From assembly GCF_017254835.1 (NCBI RefSeq), contig NZ_JAFKCW010000001.1, forward strand, positions 496,001-560,000: a DNA stretch of 64,000 nucleotides, read 5' to 3'. Of the stretch, positions 28,067-35,983 are shown in pieces (position 1 is the first letter of the stretch; the number at the start of each line of letters is the position of its first letter). Position numbers and translations under genes: made by a program. A model generated the notes under the pieces. It worked only from the letters and a program-made list of their open reading frames with translations. It was not told the origin of the DNA and searched no databases. This DNA comes from Algoriphagus aestuariicola (GTDB lineage Bacteria; Bacteroidota; Bacteroidia; Cytophagales; Cyclobacteriaceae).

Positions 28067-29068
28067 CTATTCAAACTTTTTTGGGTCCCAGTTGAAGAAG
28101 CGAATGGCGTTGTTGAAGAAGATGTCCCGCTTTTGGTCTTCGCTGAGGTAGTTGGCGTTTTCGATCACGCCAATGGATGTCTCCAGCAGCTCAGGCCACA
28201 TCATCAGGTCGGTACCGTAGAGTATTCTTTTTCCAAAGCCTGCCTGAACCAAGCGACGCAGATACATGTGAATCTCCTCCAAAGGATAACTCCAGATAAA
28301 ACCCGCCAGATCCACATAAACATACGCGTTAGCTCCCATGAGGGCAATCATCTCGTCTATCATGGGATAGCCGGCATGCATCACCCAGATTTTCAGCTTG
28401 GGATGGCGCGCCAACACGTCTTCCAGCAAAAAGGGATTTCCCATTGAAGCCCTATACTTGGGAGAGGTTAGGTTTGCCATGCCGTTGCCACCGGTACCCA
28501 TGTGGATGCCCACCGGGATTCCCAGCTTTTCAGCGACCCCGAAATATTCGTCCAGCGTCATATCTGCGGGTGACATTCCCTGGTACTGTGGGGCGATTTC
28601 TCCCATTACTTGATAGAAACCATTGTTTAAAGAGTCCTCAAAAGCCTGTACACTCATGCCGGGACTAACACCAATCGAAGGAACCACGCGTTCCGGTGCG
28701 GCATTTTTCCAGCGGTGCAAAATCTCTGCGTCCCCGGAGGCCACAAAGGTGATGTTTAGCCTTTCAGCCGTCTCCATCAGTTTCTGCTGAAACTCCTCGT
28801 TTGATTTGGCGGCTTTCAAAGGACGTGCGCAATCAGTGTTGATAAAAGATGGGGCGTCAGCTCCGGGAATGCTTCCCGGCATGCTGCTGAGAAACCAAGG
28901 GCACAGATCGGCTGAGAAATTCGGGTTGACCTTCATCGCGTGGACATGGACATCGATGATGGGCTTGGGCTTCGGTTTGTCTTGGGCGATGGCGAGTGTC
29001 GCCTGAAAAATAAGGGTTGACAATGTAAAGAAAGCCGTCCAGATGTGACGAGAAAGGATAGGTTTCAT
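28067..29068 (-). CDS. Secreted amidohydrolase family protein
   Basis: The protein (333 residues) has a signal peptide ending near AIAQ (about 29) and an amidohydrolase_2 type TIM barrel. Visible are the metal motif IDVHVHAMK (38-46), PVGIHMGTGGNGM, WVMHAGYP and LYGTDLM with the catalytic Asp. The C-terminus FFNNAIRFFNWDP parallels that of the amidohydrolase at 22897, though the two are clearly divergent. The signal peptide indicates a periplasmic or surface enzyme. It stands alone, with a strong terminator after it. Confidence 0.85.
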   Translation of the reverse strand: MKPILSRHIWTAFFTLSTLIFQATLAIAQDKPKPKPIIDVHVHAMKVNPNFSADLCPWFLSSMPGSIPGADAPSFINTDCARPLKAAKSNEEFQQKLMETAERLNITFVASGDAEILHRWKNAAPERVVPSIGVSPGMSVQAFEDSLNNGFYQVMGEIAPQYQGMSPADMTLDEYFGVAEKLGIPVGIHMGTGGNGMANLTSPKYRASMGNPFLLEDVLARHPKLKIWVMHAGYPMIDEMIALMGANAYVYVDLAGFIWSYPLEEIHMYLRRLVQAGFGKRILYGTDLMMWPELLETSIGVIENANYLSEDQKRDIFFNNAIRFFNWDPKKFE

Positions 29069-29417
29069 GGGCTGAGGTTAATGACCAACTATGATTTTGC
29101 CTGTCCAAAATAAATCAGAAATTCTATTAATCCAAATTGAGACAATAGGATGACAGGTATCACAACTGTCGAAAAGTTTTTATGGGAGGCTATCTCTGGA
29201 ACTACTTTTTTATCAGCTAAAATCGAAGATTAGCACAGAATATGAAATTTAATCAAGTAGCACGCTGCAAAAAGCCGCTCTCCTAATCGTAAAGCGGCGC
29301 TGAGGCAAAATTCCAAAATTGTAGAGTGTGTCTTAGCTGGTCGGATTGAGGAGGTTCGCATCTAAAATCATCGGCGTGTCGAAGCTTTTTTTAAACCTAA
29401 AATTTAAAATAGAGCCC
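29069..29417 (+). other. Divergent intergenic region with one hairpin
   Basis: This 349-base spacer lies between the minus-strand amidohydrolase and the plus-strand lipoprotein genes and must hold promoters for both. The only structure seen is a 6-bp GC stem (GCCGCT with AGCGGC, about 29274-29298). I could not place a promoter box with confidence. Confidence 0.4.
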
Positions 29418-30032
29418 ATGAAAATCTTATCTAACGTTTTTTTTAAACCTGTTTTTTTGATCGGGCTCCTTTTAGTATTCGGTGGCTGTGATCTGATTCA
29501 GGATACCTTTCCCGAAAGTGATGCTAAAGGAAAAATTTCCTGCAAGGTGAACGGGGAGGCATTTGAGGCTGCCGGCAACAAAAGCATCGCTGCAATGGAT
29601 TTTGTTGTAGCGGAGATGGAGCGGGAGGGCAATACTTTTTTGTTGACGGTTGTCGGAGTCAGTCAACACGACGGAGGAGGGGCTTTGGCAGTTGGCTTCA
29701 AGCTAGGCGGCTACTCCTTGGCAGATATCCAGGCCGGCACGACACTGACTCAATGGAACTATGACGAAAGCATCATCGGGGACTTTGAGGGCGTGATGGG
29801 TGGTGTGGAAGAAAGGGCTTCGGCCAATTCTGACGAGGCGAAGTATAAGGCGAGCTCCAACCATGCAGACCTGATGAGTCTGACGGTGACGGAATTTGAT
29901 ACACTCCAAAAGAAACTCTCGGGTACTTTTTATTTCAAAGCCAAAGATCAATACAACGGGACAGAAGTAGAGGTGACCGAGGGGGAGTTTTTCAACCTAA
30001 ATTGGACTGAAAAGGGATCGGTAACAGATTAA
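29418..30032 (+). CDS. Lipoprotein of unknown function (DUF6252-like)
   Basis: The 204-residue protein has a lipoprotein signal with lipobox VFGGC (Cys at about 24). The mature part begins with GKISCKVNGEAFEA, a pattern typical of small Bacteroidota lipoproteins whose domain packs a beta-sandwich around an xxCxVNGxxFxA start; I would place it near DUF6252, from memory. The end, LSGTFYFKAKD followed by VTEGEFFNL, is also typical of that group. An ORF start at 29346 is possible, but ATG 29418 gives the signal peptide. A second lipoprotein follows 54 bases later. Confidence 0.72.
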   Translation: MKILSNVFFKPVFLIGLLLVFGGCDLIQDTFPESDAKGKISCKVNGEAFEAAGNKSIAAMDFVVAEMEREGNTFLLTVVGVSQHDGGGALAVGFKLGGYSLADIQAGTTLTQWNYDESIIGDFEGVMGGVEERASANSDEAKYKASSNHADLMSLTVTEFDTLQKKLSGTFYFKAKDQYNGTEVEVTEGEFFNLNWTEKGSVTD

Positions 30033-30086
30033 AAATCAAGAAATACAAGTCAAAATTCAAACGATTACTAACCAAAACTATCTACC

Positions 30087-30833
30087 ATGAAAACAATGAA
30101 AAATTGGAAGACAATCTTCCTGGCAGGTTCTGCCGCCGCAATGCTTATTTCTTGTACGGAGAACAAAGACGATCAACCCTTCTTAGGTGAGAGTGAAGTA
30201 ACTATCTCTGCCACCGTCGGCAACAGCGAGGAAAGTCCTAATGCACGTACCAATAGTCTGGTGTATGGCAATATTGCCATCACGGATGTACGACTCTCTG
30301 TAGACAACGTTAAGTTGCACCTGAGGACAAAAAGTGAGGATAACAAAAAGCCCAATATCGCTCACATCAAAACCAACCAGCCGATCACGCTTACCTTGGT
30401 CAAGGATGGTCAGGTCTTGGTAGCTCCTATCGCGAGTAGCATGGTTGCGCACGGTATCTATGGCAAAGTGGATTTTGACTTGGTCAAGGCCGCCGATGTG
30501 CCCGAGACAGATGAGATGTACGGTTATTCGGTGATTGCCAAGGCAACTTGGTTTAATATTCCGGCAGTGATGTACCTCGATCTCGAAGACGAAGTGAGTA
30601 TGCAGTTCAATAAAGGCTTGGAAGTGAAGGGTGCTCAGGAACTCTTGCTGACGCTATACATGGACAAGTTTCTTGAAGGAGTAGCTCCGGCCTTGGTTGC
30701 CGATGGCAACAGTGATGGGCTGATCGAAGTCGGCCCTAACAATGAGGACGGAAATGCAGAAGCCTATGCTGCTATCAAGGCAAATATCAAGGAAGCCTTG
30801 GTCTTCAAAAACGGAGACTTCAAAAACAATTGA
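30087..30833 (+). CDS. Lipoprotein of unknown function
   Basis: This 248-residue protein has a lipoprotein signal with lipobox AMLISC (Cys at 23). The mature part starts with a beta-rich domain (SEVTISATVG, IAITDVRLSVDNVKLHLR) similar in layout to surface lipoproteins that describe a variable called in DUF4382-type proteins, but I cannot assign a family. A motif near the end, DGNSDGLIEVGPNNEDGN, is Asp/Asn-rich and could bind calcium. It is on the same strand as the previous lipoprotein and both precede a double terminator. Confidence 0.65.
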   Translation: MKTMKNWKTIFLAGSAAAMLISCTENKDDQPFLGESEVTISATVGNSEESPNARTNSLVYGNIAITDVRLSVDNVKLHLRTKSEDNKKPNIAHIKTNQPITLTLVKDGQVLVAPIASSMVAHGIYGKVDFDLVKAADVPETDEMYGYSVIAKATWFNIPAVMYLDLEDEVSMQFNKGLEVKGAQELLLTLYMDKFLEGVAPALVADGNSDGLIEVGPNNEDGNAEAYAAIKANIKEALVFKNGDFKNN

Positions 30834-30864
30834 TAAAAAGTGCTGAATTTTGACAGTTAAGGAT

Positions 30865-30930
30865 CCGACAGCTTCCGCTTGTCGGGTATTTTTCAGATAG
30901 CATCGGGAGGTTCTTCCGGTGCTATTTTTT
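30865..30930 (+). terminator. Two tandem terminator hairpins after the lipoprotein pair
   Basis: The first hairpin has a 6-bp stem (30865-30870 with 30880-30885) and ends in GTATTTTTC. The second has a 10-bp stem with one G-T pair (30897-30906 with 30916-30925), followed by TTTTT. Confidence 0.85.
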
Positions 30931-30958
30931 ACACAGGTAAGAGCTCGTGGGATCTTCG

Positions 30959-32110
30959 CTATTCGGCTTGATTGAAATTCCAATTATTTACCACATTTGA
31001 TGCTCCTGCCCCTGTGAGTACTCCTTGAGCATCGACATATCCATCTGCGACCAAGGCCGCGAAAAAATCCCCTAGCAAATTTCCGGTTGGTGCAATTGTT
31101 CGTTGTTCGGCAGTTGGCATGTCAGTCATCTCAGCCTCTGTCCAGCTTTCTCGATTTGTGAATTTAAAACATTCAGCAATGACTTGCGGAAGGTCTGCCC
31201 ATTGTACAGGGATCTTCACTGTATTTCCGAGAGTTGACAACTTAATTACTTTGAGACGTCGATTATCAAGTGAAAAGATCCGTTCTTCATCATCCGCTGG
31301 GTTTTTGATGCTGAAGACTCTTATGCCCTTAATCCACGCGGGCAGCGCCTTTCCTTTGTCTATCTCAGCTGCTGCTGCTTCGAGTTTACCCAGTCTTTTG
31401 TGGACTCCCTCCGGAACGCTTGTGAATGAGGCTCCTATTGATGCCTGTGTAAAAGCTATTTCCCAAGCTTCCAGCTCGTCTCTTCGCATTTGAGCGACCT
31501 TGTTCGCTTTTGACTGGATCAATTTCTTCTGTGGCGTGGAGTTAGCGCCAATTTGATTGGAATTAGGAGCGGGGCCGGCCGAAACTGCCCTTCCTCCCAT
31601 GACATCCGCTTCTTTCTCCAGTGTGGCATCGTCATTGACCTTTACTTTTTCTTTTTTCAGCTGCAGCGTAGGCTTAACCTTTCCCTGCTTTTGTTGCACC
31701 ACATGCCAAGCCTCATGGGGCAGGTGCTTCTCCTGTCCTGGCGCCAGGTGAATATCCCCGCCTTGTGCAAAGGCATGCGCTTGAAGCTGGGCAGGTTGGT
31801 CGGAGTTGCGGTGTACTCGAGCGTCATCCATGGAATAACCCGAGAGGTTTTCGATGCCTGATTTCAATTGATCCGGCAGACCGGTGTTGTTTACCTTCAT
31901 CTGGATGGGAGGAGGAGTGGCTTTGTTGGAAAAGGCCCTCAGAGAGTAGGAGGGGCTGTTGGCAAGTCCGGCAAGCTTCCGCTGCAGGGCTGTTTCCGTC
32001 CGATTGTCCACCAACGGAAAACCTTCCTTTTCTTGTCTTTGCGCGGATGCGGCGTTGGAACTTGCTGCGTTTTTTTTGCTTTCAGTAATCGTGAGGGCGT
32101 GGCTCGACAT
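30959..32110 (-). CDS. DUF4157 (eCIS-core) protein with distinct C-terminal domain
   Basis: The protein has 383 residues and no signal peptide. The N-terminal part (1-75) is polar and low-complexity. The DUF4157 domain (about 80-180) shows DDARVHRNSDQPAQLQAHAF, HLAPGQ, the zinc-type motif HEAWHVVQQ (132-140) and LEKEADVMG (164-172). This domain marks proteins tied to extracellular contractile injection systems or polymorphic toxins. A linker follows, then a separate domain (about 205-383) with FSLDNRRLKV (279-288) and KIPVQWAD, which recalls C-terminal toxin tips, a memory-based impression only. No immunity gene is adjacent. An Hcp-like gene and a propeller gene lie upstream on the same strand. 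Confidence 0.8.
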   Translation of the reverse strand: MSSHALTITESKKNAASSNAASAQRQEKEGFPLVDNRTETALQRKLAGLANSPSYSLRAFSNKATPPPIQMKVNNTGLPDQLKSGIENLSGYSMDDARVHRNSDQPAQLQAHAFAQGGDIHLAPGQEKHLPHEAWHVVQQKQGKVKPTLQLKKEKVKVNDDATLEKEADVMGGRAVSAGPAPNSNQIGANSTPQKKLIQSKANKVAQMRRDELEAWEIAFTQASIGASFTSVPEGVHKRLGKLEAAAAEIDKGKALPAWIKGIRVFSIKNPADDEERIFSLDNRRLKVIKLSTLGNTVKIPVQWADLPQVIAECFKFTNRESWTEAEMTDMPTAEQRTIAPTGNLLGDFFAALVADGYVDAQGVLTGAGASNVVNNWNFNQAE

Positions 32111-32288
32111 GGTGGCTAGAGTTTGATCGATGTGCCCCCAACACTGCTGGATCGGGGGGGAAGGAACGCTAAAAATCAGGCCTCTACACCGAAGTGTCCG
32201 AAGCTATCCTCAATATACCAAGCACCACCGAAAGTTTTGCATTGGAGCTTCTCTTTTCTAAATCGCCTTGCTGTCAGCTCTTTGAAAT

Positions 32289-33320
32289 TTATTTCGCGCT
32301 AAACCAATCCATCCCATCAGGATTCTGAAGGTCAGGTATTTCTTTGATTACCGTCATCGAGTCGGTGTCAATCACGACCAGCTTGTTGCCGGCGCTGACC
32401 GTATAGTAAGCGCGGGGACGTACCGGATCGATGTAGATGCCTTCACCACCGGCACCCACGTCAATACGTTTGACCTCCTGACGCGTAGCCACATCCCAAA
32501 CACGCAGCTCATTTCCCTGAAGTTCATTCATCAAGACGTATTTTCCGTCCTTTGTAAACTTGATGCGGTTGTTCAGTCCTCCTTCAAAAGAAATGGTGTC
32601 CACCAGTTTTTTCTCCCGCACATTGATGATTGATATTTTCTTTGCATGCATGTGCAGAGCCCAAAACTCGTTTCCATCCGGTGAAAGCGCCATTCCTTCC
32701 ATGCGAGTGTCTCCGGGAAATGTAGTGAACACCAAATTTTTCTGGCCTCGATCATTGGTTACTCTATCGATGATGGCAATCAATTGGCCATTGCTGCTGG
32801 CGGTAAAGATCCGCTGCTCGTCGGGAGTGACGATAAGCATATGCGATCCTCCAGGAAGTCCGATGATCTCGTCAAACTGCTTGGTAGCCGGATCATATCG
32901 TGAAATCAGGCGGTTAGTCTCATGGCCCACATAAAGATGACTGCCTGCAAAAGTAATGGCATGACGATCCCCAAATGCACTGATGTCAATGGGCTCCACC
33001 CGCCTTTGCGTTATCACATCCACAACCGTAATTCCGGGAAGATTGGACCCGATGTACGCGTACCGCCCGTCGGTTGCCAATTCATGAAGATTTCCTCCTG
33101 CCGGAATACGTGCCACGATTTCAAGCGTTTCCGGATCTATGATTACCAGGCGGCCCGCTGCCTTTTCTCCCACAAGCAGGGCCTCCCTAGGTGTGGGTCC
33201 AAAGCTTACTACCGGTGAATCAGGATCAACTGCCCGGTTTTGCCCTTGGGCAAACAGCGTATTTACTTCAAAAAAGAGAAGGGTAATCAGCAGGTGTAAA
33301 AAAGGCCTTGCGTTTGGCAT
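32289..33320 (-). CDS. YVTN-type beta-propeller protein, secreted
   Basis: The 343-residue protein has a signal peptide ending near LFAQG (about 25). The rest repeats a blade of about 40 residues with patterns such as VIIDPETLEIVARIPAGGNLHEL, AYIGSNLPGITVVDVITQ and YYTVSAGNKLVVIDTDS, typical of YVTN propellers. Such proteins bind polymers, metals or partner proteins; a catalytic role is not visible. The ATG at 33320 is preferred to 33341. It lies between an Hcp-like gene (68 bases upstream) and a DUF4157 gene (178 bases downstream) on the same strand. Confidence 0.82.
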   Translation of the reverse strand: MPNARPFLHLLITLLFFEVNTLFAQGQNRAVDPDSPVVSFGPTPREALLVGEKAAGRLVIIDPETLEIVARIPAGGNLHELATDGRYAYIGSNLPGITVVDVITQRRVEPIDISAFGDRHAITFAGSHLYVGHETNRLISRYDPATKQFDEIIGLPGGSHMLIVTPDEQRIFTASSNGQLIAIIDRVTNDRGQKNLVFTTFPGDTRMEGMALSPDGNEFWALHMHAKKISIINVREKKLVDTISFEGGLNNRIKFTKDGKYVLMNELQGNELRVWDVATRQEVKRIDVGAGGEGIYIDPVRPRAYYTVSAGNKLVVIDTDSMTVIKEIPDLQNPDGMDWFSAK

Positions 33321-33388
33321 GACGGGAGTTTTGGACAGCAAGAGTTATGCAAACTGCTTCTAGAGATTGTCCTGTGCTGTCTTGAGAC

Positions 33389-33895
33389 TCAATCAAAGCC
33401 GTTTTCCCAGCTATCCATTGCAGTTTTGTTTCCCAGATGCCAGCGGAATTCAATTTGTTCGTACATAAAGGATATTTCTTCAGTACGCTCATATCTGGTG
33501 AGTTCTGGGTTTTTGTTATTCAGCATGGCACTTTTGATTCCCACAATTCTGGCATTGGTTAATGTAATGCTGTATGATAGCATTTCCTTCCCAGTTCCAC
33601 CGGCTGTTCCCAACTTATTAGGGGTAAAATTCTTCAGTTCGACCGTTGTGAGTACTTCATTATCAATTAATGCCTGAAAAAAGGCGATGGTGCTCTGGTC
33701 GATTTCCTTCCACACAACCAGGGGTTGATGCTGTCTTTTACCTGTAGCCAACCCGCTCGATGTATCGAAAGGCGACAGAATTTCGTGGTTGTAGGCAATA
33801 ATTTCAATCCATCCCTCCCGGCCTCTTTGGATACTTCCTCCTCTGATTTGCCCCTGGATTTGTCCTTCTACGATGAGGTAACTGCTAAGTGCCAT
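33389..33895 (-). CDS. Hcp-family secretion tube protein
   Basis: The protein has 168 residues and no signal peptide, as expected for Hcp. It shows the family start (SYLIVEGQIQGQI), the block RGREGWIEIIAYNHEI, then LSPFDTSSGLATGKRQHQPL (about 40-59), which matches the hallmark of the Hcp1 group of type VI secretion proteins, and the end EQIEFRWHL. Hcp forms hexameric rings that stack into a tube or carry effectors. No sheath, baseplate or VgrG gene is in the window, so this copy is orphaned here. It begins a minus-strand run with a propeller and a DUF4157 gene. Confidence 0.85.
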   Translation of the reverse strand: MALSSYLIVEGQIQGQIRGGSIQRGREGWIEIIAYNHEILSPFDTSSGLATGKRQHQPLVVWKEIDQSTIAFFQALIDNEVLTTVELKNFTPNKLGTAGGTGKEMLSYSITLTNARIVGIKSAMLNNKNPELTRYERTEEISFMYEQIEFRWHLGNKTAMDSWENGFD

Positions 33896-34198
33896 AAGTG
33901 AATTTTTCTATTTAAGTTAGAAAAGGTACGCTCAGAAAATGCATTCTATGCAATATTAATTTCTCGGATTTTTGTGTTTCACACGCCGGCTCAGGCCGAT
34001 TTTGGCAATACAAAGGTGAATCTACTTCTTCCGCCCGAACAGTGATGGGACTCCCTCCGGTAGTAGAAAATCTCGCGGTTCCGTCTAGTAGGTCTATTGA
34101 GTTTTTCCGAAAAAAAATGCTGCCAAAAGTCTCAACATTTAAGAAAAGTAACGACAACAAAACCACCAGTATTAATATCCGAAACCCCTGATTGAAAA
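33896..34198 (-). other. Intergenic region without a supported gene
   Basis: A spacer of 303 bases between the TlpA-like gene and the Hcp gene. An 84-codon minus-strand frame is present (34166 to 33912) but has no domain, no signal and mixed composition, and I regard it as noncoding. The promoter for the Hcp run is probably here. Confidence 0.4.
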
Positions 34199-35038
34199 TT
34201 ACCTCGCTGAGGTAAATGATGGATTTTTTTCGGCCAGTTTGATTTGATCTTCGAGAAACAAGATCATGTCCGATGCCTTATTGAACACTTTGGAAATGGA
34301 TCCGTTTTGGTCCACGATCAAGTGGGTAGGGTAAAGCTGCAATTCCAGCTTTTCCTTGATAAGCTCTTCTTGTGACGCGACTACCTGATAATCAAAGTTC
34401 TTCTTCTTCAAAAATTTCTCCAATTCAGCTTGGGAATCCAAGGCGAGGCTGATGAACATCAGGTCATCCTGATTGCTGTACTTTCCAACTAATTCATTTA
34501 GCTTGGGAATCTCCTCCAAACAGGGTTTGCAGGCAATAAACCAAGTTTTCAGGACCAGGGTTTTGCCCTGAGTGTTTTGGCTGGTGTAGTGATTCCCCAC
34601 CAGGTCGGTAAAGTCAAATTCAGGAAAAGGCGCACCTTCCATCGTGAAATAATTGAGGTTGGTCTTCGATTCATTTTCAATCGTTGGTCCAATGCCTTCA
34701 TGGGCAAACCAGTCAAGCCTATAAAGTTGATAGGTATCACGTCCCTTGTCGGAGGCCAGCTTCAGAGGTATGTATTTGCCTGTTCCCAATTTTTCCAAAA
34801 AACCCTTCTTTCCAATCGTGTCCGAATGCTCGTCAAACCCCACGAAATCCGATGAGAGAGAAATCGAACGTGAATGGTAAGTCCACCATTTCATGAAGTC
34901 GGATTGGAGTTCCTTGACATCTACGTTCGGAGCAAGAATCCCAACCGTTTCTGGGCTTTCGCTGTCCTTAGACTTTCCCCCGCAAGAAACCAAGGCTACC
35001 AGGAGAAACAAGATGAAAATCGTCTGTCGGTTTTTCAT
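34199..35038 (-). CDS. TlpA-like thiol-disulfide oxidoreductase lipoprotein
   Basis: The protein (279 residues) has a lipoprotein signal with lipobox ALVSC (Cys19). An N-terminal domain without known function (about 40-135) precedes a thioredoxin-fold domain with the active site FIACKPCLEE (Cys170 and Cys173) and a cis-Pro region ending in QLYPTHLIVDQNG. In this family the domain reduces or isomerises disulfides in periplasmic proteins, for example during cytochrome c or nutrient-limitation responses. The CKPC dipeptide is unusual compared with CPPC. It has no close neighbours on its strand. Confidence 0.88.
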   Translation of the reverse strand: MKNRQTIFILFLLVALVSCGGKSKDSESPETVGILAPNVDVKELQSDFMKWWTYHSRSISLSSDFVGFDEHSDTIGKKGFLEKLGTGKYIPLKLASDKGRDTYQLYRLDWFAHEGIGPTIENESKTNLNYFTMEGAPFPEFDFTDLVGNHYTSQNTQGKTLVLKTWFIACKPCLEEIPKLNELVGKYSNQDDLMFISLALDSQAELEKFLKKKNFDYQVVASQEELIKEKLELQLYPTHLIVDQNGSISKVFNKASDMILFLEDQIKLAEKNPSFTSAR

Positions 35039-35507
35039 GGATTTAAAATAGTTAGGGTTTGTAGAAGGTCGAAGCTGTGAAAGGGAATGTATGTGCTAAA
35101 GTGTTCTAATGAATTTAGGTTACTGCTATCTCAGCCATCAAAAATTGAAGTGTAACCATAGCTTACGGATATCAGTTTGGGTATGGCAAAAGACGGGAGT
35201 TTTGCTGCATGTGCTAATTCCTAGGAATTCATCGGACAAATGAGTTTGTTTGCCAGCTTGTTCCAAGGTCTTTAGTCAAGATAGGTTTCGACAGTCTTTT
35301 TGCCAAGCCATTCTTTTAATTTGCTCCGTTTATTTTAATTTGACGATCATTTGATTAGGATTCTATATTGAATTCTCGAAAATTAGGCAGATTGCTTCGG
35401 TCATTTGGATTTCGCAATGAAGTGAAATCAGAAACCTGTGCTGACACTTCGACTCCGCTCAGTGTGACATTAATCGAAGCATCCAAAATCCCACATCCGA
35501 TATCGAT
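35039..35507 (+). other. Long intergenic region with a hairpin repeat
   Basis: A 469-base spacer between the minus-strand TlpA-like gene and the plus-strand YjbR gene. It contains the hairpin repeat at 35444-35465 and, just before the next gene, CACATCCGATATCGAT (35492-35507), part of which recurs at 45348-45360. No gene is supported. Confidence 0.5.
35444..35465 (+). repeat. Hairpin repeat, copy 1 (loop TCGACTCCGCTC)
   Basis: The stem ACACT (35444-35448) pairs with AGTGT (35461-35465) around the 12-base loop TCGACTCCGCTC. Two related copies lie at 50696-50721 and 50744-50764 with different but still complementary stems. Confidence 0.75.
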
Positions 35508-35855
35508 ATGACCCTAGACTACTTCCGCGACTATTGTCTTGCCCTGCCCAATGTGACCGAGGATACGCCCTTTGGGCCGGATGTGCTGGTTTTTCGGGTG
35601 GGAGGAAAGATTTTCGCCCTGATGGATCTGGAGACTTTTCCCTATGTGAATCTAAAATGCGACCCTGAGCGGGCCATAGAGCTTCGGGAGCAATATCCGG
35701 GGATCACACCCGGCTACCACATGAACAAGAAGCAGTGGAACTCGGTCTCCACCAAGGGCAATGTACCGGATCCCCTGATCCTGGAGCTCGCCAGAGATAG
35801 CTACACGCTGATCTGGGAGAGCTTGCCGAAGAAGGTTCGTGACAGTCTGCAATGA
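35508..35855 (+). CDS. MmcQ/YjbR family protein
   Basis: The 115-residue protein matches the compact YjbR/MmcQ fold: a start of DYFRDYCLALPNVTEDTPFG, then VFRVGGKIFALMDLE, and the closing KKQWNSVSTKGNVPDPLILELARDSYTLIWESLPKK. The fold resembles the double-psi or MotA-like DNA-binding type, but a biochemical role is not established, so the label DNA-binding is only a fold-based guess. It has no signal peptide and stands alone before an ABC ATPase gene. Confidence 0.85.
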   Translation: MTLDYFRDYCLALPNVTEDTPFGPDVLVFRVGGKIFALMDLETFPYVNLKCDPERAIELREQYPGITPGYHMNKKQWNSVSTKGNVPDPLILELARDSYTLIWESLPKKVRDSLQ

Positions 35856-35983
35856 GTAGTCTCAGTTGGCAGTCTGGGTGGTCGGCAGGTAATCTGCTAA
35901 CTGCGACTAGCTACTGATCACTTTCAACCTTCCGGTTTTTCCATTAATATCGAATCTCGGTTCTGCCTACTGATCACTTAAAA

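Noticed and set aside
33912-34166. 84-codon minus-strand frame upstream of the Hcp gene
   Set aside because: No conserved start, domain or signal; probably spacer sequence.
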